Positions 17,401 through 27,400 of a stretch of DNA of 64,000 bases are shown here, one piece after another. The DNA comes from Sulfuriflexus mobilis (lineage in GTDB: Bacteria > Pseudomonadota > Gammaproteobacteria > AKS1), in assembly GCF_003967195.1 (NCBI RefSeq), contig NZ_AP018725.1:2046001-2110000 (forward strand), written 5' to 3'. The notes beneath the pieces were generated by a model. That model worked only from the letters and a program-made list of their open reading frames with translations. It had not been told where the DNA came from and did not search any database. Made by a program: the position numbers and the translations under genes. Positions within the stretch are counted from its first letter, which is position 1; each line of letters begins with the position of its first letter.

Positions 17401-20400
17401 ATGAGTGTGTGAGATCATGAGACTACGGTCATCGTAGGCAAAGGTTTCGAAGGTATTATCCGGATAGGTAATTTTGGTCAGATTACCTTCGGCATCATGC
17501 TCAAATCGTGACACGCGGCTAGCCGGATCCGTAACTGTGCTTAGACGACCATTCTGGTAGGAAAATATCCTTACCATACCTACAGGGTCTACAACCCGCA
17601 CCAAATTACCGGCAGCATCATATTCATAGCTGGTGGTATTATTATTTCGGTCTATACGCACAAGTTGTCTACCATTGCTGTCGAAAACTGTGCGAATGCC
17701 ATATTTCGTAGTGTGGGTAAAGCTACTATCTGGATTTCTAACCAATGTAGAAAAATCACCATCTGGCGTTACAAACTCAGGTGTCGATGCACCGGGACTA
17801 TATACGACCTTATTTCCTGTTGCATAAATGTATTGTGCGCTACCATCGCTACTAAGTGCCAGTCTATCAAGGTTCTTTAGCATCCAACCAGCGCCGAAAC
17901 TACTATTTGCCTCATTAACGATGTTTACAATACCAGTAACAACCGAGGTTATTCGTGTACTCGCATAGTTACTGGTTACTCTTATTTCATAGGGATAGGA
18001 ACCTTGTGCAAAATCCTGTGCATCAAAGGCAATGGAATTTCGCAGAGTTTCATTGGAGCGCAGAGCTAATTCGCTTGTATCAATATATGTCTCACCACCT
18101 TGCGCAATACCTGCAACACTTAATTGGTATGACACCGTATCTGGGATTGCCGCCCGGAATGGGATTGTGTAATTAAAACTGATAACCGGCACAGGGAATG
18201 CGCGACTTGTTTGATATAAGAATTCTGTATTTCGGCTCGTTTCTAACGACCTGTAAACAGGTAGTTCAAAGCCTGTGCTCATCCGCCCGCTTCGTAAGCA
18301 AACTGTCGATGCGTTCTTTTTACAATTCTCTGGTTCAGTTGGGTTGGCATTAGGTATAGCCTCTGGCGGCATCGGTGCCGGTGCAAACCACGACGCCTGC
18401 GGCAGCCCACCTGAAATCGTCTGGATACTCTGGCCATTTGCCGTCACTCGCCCGACGCCGACTACGCCAAACTTGCCGGTAAACGGGTCAATGGACCAGA
18501 TATCGGTTTCACTGCCCGGAGCGAGATTATCAAGATTTGGGAAGGTCACCGGCACCGGCTGGCTGAAGGTCACGCCCGCCGGTTGCAGGGTGTAGAGGGT
18601 ATCCGGGTCGAGGAAATCGGGCAGTGCAGCCGGGGCAAAACCGCGCGGCACCCTGCTTAGGGATAACTCGCCGGTGAACTGGCTACCGTCGTCATTGCGG
18701 GCGCTATTCGCGGGCACGCTGATAGAAATCCCCAGTTCGGCATTACTGACCGCGGTCGTTTGCGTGGGGATGACCTGGGTCAGGCTCGCCATGGCCAGGC
18801 GCGGCATGGTGAACGGCCGTTCGTGCAGATTGTTTACATTCGGAATGACCTCGACCCGCTCACGGAAAGCGGCATAGCCAGCACCGCCCGGTGCGGCATT
18901 AGCCGTTTCTCCACTGATACTCAAGATCCTCGGCTCTGGCGGCAGACCGGTCAGGGTGAAGTAACCCTGCGCATCGGTGACGGTACTGATGGCTGTGTTC
19001 AAATACGAAATCGTCGCGCCAACAATCGGGATCACGACCCCTTCTGACATACTCGTGGCATCGAGTACACGACCACTGAACTGTGTGGGCGTCAGCGGGT
19101 CTGGCGTCGGTACATTAATCGTGACGGTTTCCCTGACCTCCTCGGTGGTAGTGCGGGCAATGAAGGTAAAGCTGTGGTTGCCGGTTTGATCGGGCGCGGG
19201 GGTGAAGGCAAAGACCCCCGTAGCAATATTAAAACTGACATGTGCCGGCAGCGGCACGGGGGTAACGCTCAGTGTCACGGCCTCACCACCCGCGGCACTG
19301 GCGGTAACGGTAAAGCGCAGGGACTGCCCGAGTATGGCGGTGTGATTACCGATGGGGTTTAACACCAGGGTGCTGGAGACGACCGGGGCCAGGGTAATGG
19401 ACGGGCTGACATTACCGGCCGTATCGACCACCACCAGCAACAGGTTGTCATCGGCCTGCGCGTCCACCACGGCATTAAAGCTACCATTCGCTGCAGCCAG
19501 CACCATGTTCACCTGCGCGGTACGCGGGTTGGTAATGCGCACACTGGCATTGCCCTCAACGCTGCCGCTGGCACCGGCGACACTGACCTTGCCATTGCTG
19601 GGGCTGCCACGGCTGACAAGGTTTTGCACGGCGGCGGCCGGGGCGATGCTGTCGCGGTTCACCGTTAAGAGTGACTGGGCGACATTGCCTGCGCCGTCGC
19701 TCGCCTGCAGGGTCAGGCTGTTTGCTCCTTCAACCAGTGTCGCGGTGCCGGTAAAGCTGTTATTGGCTACCAATACGACAGGCTGGCCGTTAAGACTCAG
19801 CAGCGCCGGTTCACTTAACTGGCCGGTAACGGTAATCGAAGATTGATTAGTCAGGCTGTTATTTGCCGGGCTGGTAATAGTGATGACCGGGGCCACTGTA
19901 TCCTGCACCACGCTGAACGATAACGTCACACTGTTTGTTGCCAGGTCGGTGGCTACGAGCGTAAAGCTGTTGATGCCGGGCTGTAATGAAAGCGGACCAT
20001 GACTGAAGCTGTTATCGGCATTCAGGGTGACGGCCTGACCATTGATGCTCAAACTGGCCGCCTCGTTGAGACTGCCGACAATACTGATTTGTTGTTGATT
20101 GGTCTGCGCGCCATCGGCCGGTGAGACCAGGGTGATCACCGGTGCTTGCGAATCGCGGGTGATGGTTCTGGTTAGGCTGCCCTGGTTGCCGGCCGGGTCT
20201 GTCGCCACGAGGGTGAAACTGTTCTCCCCTTCCACTAGTGCTAAGGGCCCATGGCTGAAACTGTTATCAGCGACCTGGCTGACGGTCTGGCCGTTAATGC
20301 TCAGCGTGACGGGTTCATTCACACTGCCTAGCAGGGTTTGCGTGGCCTGATTGGTCACCAGACCTTCAACCGGGGTATCGAGGCTGATGAAGGGTGCGAG

Positions 20401-22836
20401 GGTGTCGAGGGTGACGGTAAGGGTTTGCGTGCTCTGGTTACCGGCCTCATCGGTAGCGGTAAAGACAAGGTTATTCACACCTTCCTGAAGGAGTTGTGCC
20501 GGCAGGCTAAAGGCATTCGCCGCATCCAGTGTCACTTCCACGCCATTCAGGGTCAGGGCTGCCGGTTCGCTGACGCTACCGCTGAAATCCTGCAGTGCGG
20601 TCTGCGTGACCAGGTTATCTTGCGGGCTGGTAATCGTGATCTGGGGTGGCCCGGTATCCAGCGTCAGGCTCAAGAGCAATTCCGTGATATTGCCAAATGC
20701 GTCCTCGGCAATGAGGGTGAAGCTGTTCAGGCCTTCCTGCAGGGTTAGCGGGCCGAAACTGAAACGGTTATCCGCATCCACTGCGACACTTTGACCATTA
20801 ATGCTCAGGCTGGCCACGGCACTCAACTCGCCAGCAAGGGTTTGTTCCGGCTGGTTAGTGATGCGTGTCAGTTCCGGGTTATCGAGGTTTATTTGTGGTG
20901 GCACTGTATTCAAGAAGACATTTACCAGTTGTGCACTGCTATTACCGGCGGCATCGGTGGCCACCAGGGTAAAGGTGTTACGGCCTTCAAGCAGGTCGAC
21001 CGGGCCATGCTCGAACTGCTGGCTTGCTGTCAGCGCGATGGGCTCGCCGTTCAGGTTGAGTGCAGCCTCCTCGCTAAGGCTGCCGATAAAGTTCAGTTGT
21101 GGCTGGTTGGTCTTCAGGCCATCGGCCGGGCTGGTGAGGGTAATTTGCGGCACGGTGCTGTCACGCGTGACCGTTATTGCCAGCTGGCCGGTATTGCCGA
21201 TGCGGTCAATGGCATCCAACCGGAACAGGTTTTGGCCTTCTTCGAGCGGGAACGGGCTGGTCACAAAACGGTTGTCGATATCAAGCGCTACCGCCTCACC
21301 ATTCACCGTGAGGCTGGCGGTGCGGTTCAGGGCCCCATGGATCACCTGTGTTGGCTGGTTGGTGAGGCTGCCATCTTCGGGGATGTCTATGGTAATAATC
21401 AGTGGCTCGCCCAGCACCGCGACTGTTACCTCGGCCGGTTCGGAGACATTACCGGCACGGTCTTTGATAGTGACGCTGATCGTGGTTTCGTTATAGGGCA
21501 GCGGTGTCTGAATCGTGCAGCTGGCGCTTGCTTCACTTGAATTACAGACAAAGGGAACCAGTCCGGCATTGACACTGAACTCTATGCTATCAATATCCAC
21601 ACCGGAACCGTTATCGGCATAGCTCAATTCAACCAGCGCGTTGTCACTTTCAATGATGTCACCATCACCCGGTGCACCGATGCTAATGGTGGGGGGCAGG
21701 ATATCGGCAAACAGGGCGATATCGACAACCTGTTCATCGGTGGTAATGCGATGCCCTTGTTGGCCATCTTTGCTGAACTGGAGGATTTCACGCTTCCTGG
21801 CGATCCAGGCATCACCGTTGGCGGGATCGGCCACCAGTGCGGCAACCCCGCTGGCCGGGAATGGACTTAACTGTAGAACCGCCGGGCCATCGCTGAACAC
21901 CCGCAACAATTTTTTATTCGTGGCCACCCAGACATAGTCATCATCAGCCGTGGCGAGGTGGCGCAGACCCGCTAGCGGCATCTCATAGGCAAGAAGGCCG
22001 TCAGCCGTGTAACGTTGCAGGCGGTCGGTCAGCCCAACCCATAAATCGGCGTTATGATTATCGACATCGATGTCGCGGATAACACCGTCGTCATCACTTT
22101 CGTCTTTATCTTTTTTATCTTTTTTATCTTTTTTATCTTTTTTATCTTTTTTATCTTCTTTGTCTTGTTTATCGTCCTCGCTATCGTCATCCTCCTCATC
22201 AGGCAGGGTGATACGCGCAACAACGGCATCCTCGTTGGAAAACGCGGTGAGCTGCTTTTTCTCGGCCACCCAGATACGCGCATTAACCTCGTCCAGTGCC
22301 AGGGCAGTAATTTTCTTGGATAATTTAAGGCTGGCCTGAACACGCCCATCCAGGTCAAGGCGCAGCAAACGTTTACCCTGTGCCAGCCAGGCGGCAGCGA
22401 GTTTTGAGCTGACCAGCAGATGGTTGTCATCATCACTCTTGTCAGCCAGCTTTACACTGCGTGTCAGTGAACCATCGAAGCTATAGACGCGCAGTTCATC
22501 TTCGACTACCGCCCATAACTGGCCAGATTCCTCATCGACCGCCACGGCATGCACATCGTCGACATCATCCAGTCTCAGCAGGATCTCGCCCTGTGCCGTC
22601 GAGACCTTCAATACCCCTTCAGACTCGGCTATCCACAGCGCATTGCTGTTATCCGCTGCCAAGGAAAGCGGGGAGAATAAAAGCACCGACACGCTAAGCA
22701 ACAACAGGCAGGCTGTCTTCTGCGCCGCCTTTATGAAGGAGGTAAAGGCAGTCCGCCAGTCACACCCCCATCCATACAGGAACGCGCTACCATAAGCGTT
22801 AGCTTGTTGCTGTTTTTGCATGCCTACCGTCAACAT
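14416..22836 (-). CDS. giant secreted Ig-like/YD-repeat (Rhs-like) protein
   Basis: 2806 residues. The order is: signal or anchor segment ([19 protein letters not shown], about 43-61); a beta-propeller-like region (60-400) with a Lys/Asp linker; an Ig-like domain and seven tandem Ig-like repeats of about 84 residues; a putative-Ig domain ([11 protein letters not shown]); a carboxypeptidase-regulatory-like segment ([13 protein letters not shown]); a ZU5-like stretch; then over 1000 residues of YD repeats ([20 protein letters not shown] and variants). The shell closes at [27 protein letters not shown]...DPSGL, the Rhs core end. A 133-residue unique tip follows. The Ig half is GC-rich; the YD half and tip become AT-rich. 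Probably a surface-exposed adhesin/toxin-delivery or polymer-forming protein. Confidence 0.85.
   Translation of the reverse strand: [2806 protein letters not shown]
14419..14817 (-). other. variable C-terminal tip of the YD-repeat protein (candidate effector)
   Basis: The 133 residues after the DPSGL core boundary share no motif with the repeats and are markedly AT-rich. They include [15 protein letters not shown], a hydrophobic [21 protein letters not shown] segment and a final Cys. In Rhs proteins this position holds the exchangeable toxin domain. No known nuclease, deaminase or pore signature was recognised, so the activity is open. Confidence 0.5.
19654..21408 (-). repeat. seven tandem ~84-residue Ig-like repeats
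   Basis: Each unit starts with D(S/T)xxPxIT(L/I)xSP and carries TNQ, [22 protein letters not shown], [16 protein letters not shown]. The seven units span 585 residues; an eighth, diverged unit follows at DSIAPAAAV. The near-identical blocks make this a likely site of repeat expansion and of assembly error. Confidence 0.85.
22111..22155. repeat. 9-bp tandem repeat (x5) encoding Lys-Asp-Lys
   Basis: TTTTTTATC is repeated perfectly five times with degenerate units on both sides, encoding a KDKKDKKDK run in the linker of the YD-repeat protein. Because the unit is 9 bp, copy-number changes alter linker length without breaking the frame. Confidence 0.9.
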
Positions 22837-22903
22837 TCTGCCATCACCCCTGGGTTAAGCTTTTCCTTGTTATGCGCCCGTCTCTGACGAAACCATCGTT
22901 CGT

Positions 22904-24376
22904 CTAATAGATAGCCGGGATACGTCCTGTGTATGTGTATTGCTTTCCCGATGTTGTGATCAGGGTCGTTTCACTCAGTGCACCCGGTACTGCGGCGAGA
23001 ACAATACGCTCCACCGTCTCACCCTTGGCAAAGGTCGACAGGGCATTACCCACTGATGCGGTTACCGTGTAGCTGACCGAGGCAGAGAGGATACTCGGCC
23101 CACTCGGCAGGGTAACGCTGACATTGGCGGTGGCGTTATCAACCGTACCGGTCAGTGCCGTACTCACCACTGAGGTGTTGCTGCCCGAGGCAGGGGTCAC
23201 CGAGAGTGTCACGGTATTACCGACCGGGACGCCGCTGGTGGCGAACTCCACGGTGACCGGGTTGGCCGTGGTTTGTGGCAGAGTGATATCGGCATTGCCG
23301 GTTGGCGTGGCTGGGGCCGCGACACCCGCCACCGTGGTGATGCGCAGTGCGGGCAGACCAGCGATAAAGACCTCTTGTGGCGCGGCAAAACTGAATGCCG
23401 GTGTGGTGGCCGCCGTACGGGTGTAATTATCAGCTTCGAAGCGGATACGACCACTGCCTCCTGGGCCACCATTAGATGCACCGTTTATTACAGAGATACC
23501 TTGTGCAGCGCCTGCTGCGGTCACTGCGCCATTGCCGGTGATACTCGTGGCGATAATCCGGATGGCCCCGCCACTACCGGCTCCACCGGCACCGCCACTG
23601 CCACCACCACCAATACTTGCACCATTCCCGCCGTTGGCGCGAATGGTCCCGGCAATGTTCACCGTGCCGGAGGCGGCGATCAGGATCGCACCACCACCAC
23701 CGCCACCACCACCACCGCCAAAGGCGGAACCCGGGAAGCCGCCACTGCCCCCCGAACCTCCGATCAGGGGTAAGAGAGATCCCGAGCCATAAGTACTAGC
23801 CAGTATTGCCGTCCCCCCCCGGGTAGGGCCACAGGTAGAAAATCGACTAGTAGTACGTAATCCTCCTGAACTACCATAACTTCCGCCTGCTCCGCCACAT
23901 GGAGTAGTACCATCTAGCCCACGGGCAGGACCCGCCCCACCCGGGCCAATACCACTACTACCCGGGGCATTGGAACCGGCGATGCCACCACGTCCGCCAT
24001 CAAAACCACCGGGGCCACCCAGGCCGGGCAGGCCGTCATCACCAATATTGCCATCACCGGCGGCACCGACGTTTGCTGCCGCGGTGCCGCTCAGGTCAAG
24101 CGTACCGGCGATGGTGACATCACCACTGGCAAGGATCGTGACCGGGGTATTGGTGGTGTTTTTCTGGAAGGTCACCGTGACCCCGGAAGGGATGTTCACC
24201 GTGGTGAAATTAAAAATACCATCCGGTGGTAGTTGCAGTTGCGTATTCACCGTTGGTGAGAAGGCGCCGTCACTGCCGGTGCTGCCGCTGGTAAAGGCGA
24301 AAGCCGTATTCATGCCTGAGCTAACCAGCACCGTCATAACCAGACTACGTATCATCATTCCGTTTGAGTTTTTCAT
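22904..24376 (-). CDS. glycine-rich secreted protein
   Basis: 490 residues. The start MKNSNGMMIRSLVMTVLVS has an AGAGGA site upstream and gives a normal signal peptide ending FAF; a frame beginning at 24472, whose ATG overlaps the upstream stop, would add 32 residues. A short beta region (FTTVNIPSGVTVTFQ, VTIAGTLDLSGT) is followed by a long Gly-rich segment (GGPGGFDGGRGG, GGGGGGGGGAILIAASGTVNIAG), then a C-terminal beta-sandwich-like part. The Gly-rich part may form a beta-helical or polyglycine lattice. A G8 tract on the coding strand lies at 23813-23820. It sits between the TIG-repeat and YD-repeat genes in one transcription unit. Confidence 0.75.
   Translation of the reverse strand: MKNSNGMMIRSLVMTVLVSSGMNTAFAFTSGSTGSDGAFSPTVNTQLQLPPDGIFNFTTVNIPSGVTVTFQKNTTNTPVTILASGDVTIAGTLDLSGTAAANVGAAGDGNIGDDGLPGLGGPGGFDGGRGGIAGSNAPGSSGIGPGGAGPARGLDGTTPCGGAGGSYGSSGGLRTTSRFSTCGPTRGGTAILASTYGSGSLLPLIGGSGGSGGFPGSAFGGGGGGGGGGAILIAASGTVNIAGTIRANGGNGASIGGGGSGGAGGAGSGGAIRIIATSITGNGAVTAAGAAQGISVINGASNGGPGGSGRIRFEADNYTRTAATTPAFSFAAPQEVFIAGLPALRITTVAGVAAPATPTGNADITLPQTTANPVTVEFATSGVPVGNTVTLSVTPASGSNTSVVSTALTGTVDNATANVSVTLPSGPSILSASVSYTVTASVGNALSTFAKGETVERIVLAAVPGALSETTLITTSGKQYTYTGRIPAIY
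23813..23820. repeat. homopolymer C8 (G8 on coding strand) in the Gly-rich gene
   Basis: Eight Cs directly before GGG, inside the coding region. Such tracts can slip during replication and are also frequent sequencing-error sites; the frame is intact as read here. Confidence 0.8.
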
Positions 24377-24468
24377 TTTCCGATTCCTCTTTCCTGACTC
24401 AATGTCTTTTACTGTTTCCGTTGTTTGTGCTTGTCTTTTCATTAACGTCTGTATTGGAATTTTTAGTC

Positions 24469-27400
24469 TCATGGGCTGCCCCCCAGTACCGTGAAGGTAT
24501 TGGCCGGGCTCAGATCTGCCGAGGTGTTCCCGCCCGGGGTCACCACCGTGATCAGGCGTGGGCCAATCGGCGCATCAGACGCCAGGTTCATTTGCACCGT
24601 CACCTCTGTGCCCGCGGCATTGGAGACCGGGTTGGTTGAAAAGGAGATGCCCGTTGACGGTGTTGCCGTCACGGCAATGGCATTTTCCAGGCTTACGCCA
24701 CGCACCAGCAGGTTAAGGGTTTGCCCCTGCAGTTCCTGAATAGGCGAAATGGATATGACTTCCGGTGTGCCGTCACTGAGCCGGAATTGGTTGGCCGATG
24801 CCTCGCTAAACACGAGGTTACCGCTGGCCGTTGCCAGCACCACGGCGCGTGAGGTAATGGCGGCATCGACGGCGACAGTGATAGGCAGTGTTAATAACTT
24901 GCCATCCGGGCTGATGGTGAAGGCAGCGGTTTGCGTAATGCCTTCCGGTGGAACAAAACTGACACCCGTTACCAGATCCAGTCCCTCTCCTGTTACGTTC
25001 AGATCAAGTGAACTGCCAATGGCCGCGGCGGAGGGTTGTACCTGTCGGGCGAAGCTGCCCTTGGCCACGCCCAATATTGGCGTACGTGCATCCAGTGGCC
25101 TTGTTGCCGGTGTGACGGCTTGTTCTATTACCACACCCAACAAATCCGACACTGCATCACGATCCACCGTAGGTGTCGTCGGTGGCTGTTCTTCAATAAC
25201 AACACCCAGATTATTTGCTGTTATCGGGGTGACGACATTAAGCACCTGGTTAACCAGCATGACAGAGTTGGCCGATGTGGAGACACTCGAACTACTGCCT
25301 GCCGGGGTATCGACGACCAGCATGCGTGTACCGGCAGCACTGCCTGCGACCGCGCTGACATTAACGACCAGCGATGTGCCGTCTGCGCTCACGGCGGGGG
25401 CACTGGTAGAAATACCCTCGGCGGGCAGGATACGAACCTGTTGCGCGTCATCAAAGAAACGACCACGCAGGCTGAGTTGTGCCGGTGATGCGCCGATTAC
25501 AATATGTAATGGACTGACGGATTCCAGTACGGGTATCAGGCCGGTGACGAGGAACTGGCTGGCACTGGCCGATGACGCGGGTAATGGCAGACCATTGCGT
25601 AACACCTGCACACTCCTTACCAACTGCGGGGCATCGGCGGCGATGCTGACCGGCAAGGTAATGTCCTTACCGTCTGCGGCAATAGTGGCTGCACCGGCCT
25701 CCAGACCAGTATTGGGTTGGAACGACACCGTATCACCGGCCTCAAAGCCCTGACCACTCAGGGTGAGGGTGAAGCTGGCACCAATAGGCTGCGACGAGGG
25801 CGACAGGCCGGTGACGACCGCACCGAATGCGACGCCGAGGGTATTGGAGGTAATGGGGCCGAGTGTTACCGAGGGACTAGACTGGTTGTCTTCTTTCACC
25901 ACGCCCAGCGCCAGTGATGAGAGTGGCGTGATGTCTTGCCCCGGCGCATTGACGATGGTCAGGGTATTGGCCGCCGATAAGGTGCTTGCGGAGCTGCCGG
26001 CGGGTGTCGTCACCGAGACCAGGCGCGGGCCGAGTGGCACATCCTCGGGGATGCTTATGCGTGCCGTGACCATGGTACCCTCTGCGTTGACTTGAGGCGT
26101 GGCGCTGATCATGCCCGATGCCGGCGTGATATTCAGGGCCTCGACATCATGTAATTGTCGCCCTCTCACCGTTACCAGAACACTGGTCGTACCGCGAACC
26201 ACCACGATCGGATCAATTGAAATGATTTCTGGGATAACGTCCGTGATCAGAAAACGGTCAGACTCCGGTGACACGGCAGGGATCGCCTCACCGGCAATCG
26301 CCAGGGTTAATTGCCGCAGGCCTGTTAAGGCACCCTCGACGACACTGATTGCCAGGGTTGCCGACTTGCCGTCTGTGGCCGGTGCATAGGCACCGATCGA
26401 TATCCCGTCTGCCGGGGATATGTTCACCTCGGTGACCGCATCCAGTCCTGTTCCTGCAAGCGTTAGTACCTGAACACCACCGCCCATGCCAATGCTTTTT
26501 GGCGATATGGAGAGCAGCGCATTACCGATATTGATGCCCAGTGGCGTACTTGCCACGGGGCCAATATTTGACGTATCGGGTTCTTCTGCTACGGGATTGA
26601 CGACAGCGAGTTCCGAGATAATCGGCCCACGCGGTAATAGCTCGGGCGGCTCCGGTGCCGGCGTTAAGGTCACGCCCAGTATCGAAGAGAAGAATGCATT
26701 CTCGCCAATCGGTGCAATAAATGGTTCCGTGACAAAAACCGGTACAGAGGAATTTCCCAGCGTGGCTGAACTGATCAGCACGCCGCTATTACCGATGCTT
26801 AATGGCTGCACCTCGACGGACACACTCGCCACCGTACTGCCTGCGGGTATCGTGATCGAGGTGGGGCTGATGGTGGCTATGTTTGTATTGGTAACGGAAA
26901 AGCTAATGGTGTGATCGGCAATATCCGCTGACGATAGACGAATATCCAGCGCAGTAGCTCCGCTGTTGACACTCGTCGCCAGCGGCGAGGGTGAAACGAA
27001 CAACACCGGCAGCCGTGGTTGCACCGTTATAGAGGCAGTCGCGTCACCTAACGGCGTGCTGAATGTTAGTTGATGCACACCGAGTGTCGTGGCATTTGTT
27101 GCGACCAGGTTGAAGCCCACCTCTGTGCTGCTTGAGGTAACGTTCTGTATGAGAATATCACTATTATCCGGTGTGACGGTGACGCCACGCAGGTCCGTAC
27201 CGACCACTGTCATCGCAACGGCCGGGCCAATACGTATTATTGCCGGCGTGATAGAGGATATTTGCGGGGGCTGGTTACTGACCTCGGACTCGATTGAGAT
27301 CAGGTTGCCCGATTCATCATACTGGAAGCCGGTATAATTACGTGAGGTGACGGCACTGGCGGAATTGAGCACCAACCAGAATCCCACAATCAGGCAGAAA

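Noticed and set aside
20791..21540. 250-codon plus-strand frames opposite the Ig repeats
   Set aside because: Long antisense frames arise from the repetitive, GC-rich codon pattern of the giant gene; they have no domain sense.
19654..22155. CRISPR-like repeat regularity
   Set aside because: The repeats are coding (Ig units of about 250 bp and a 9-bp KDK run), without unique spacers of constant length or cas genes.
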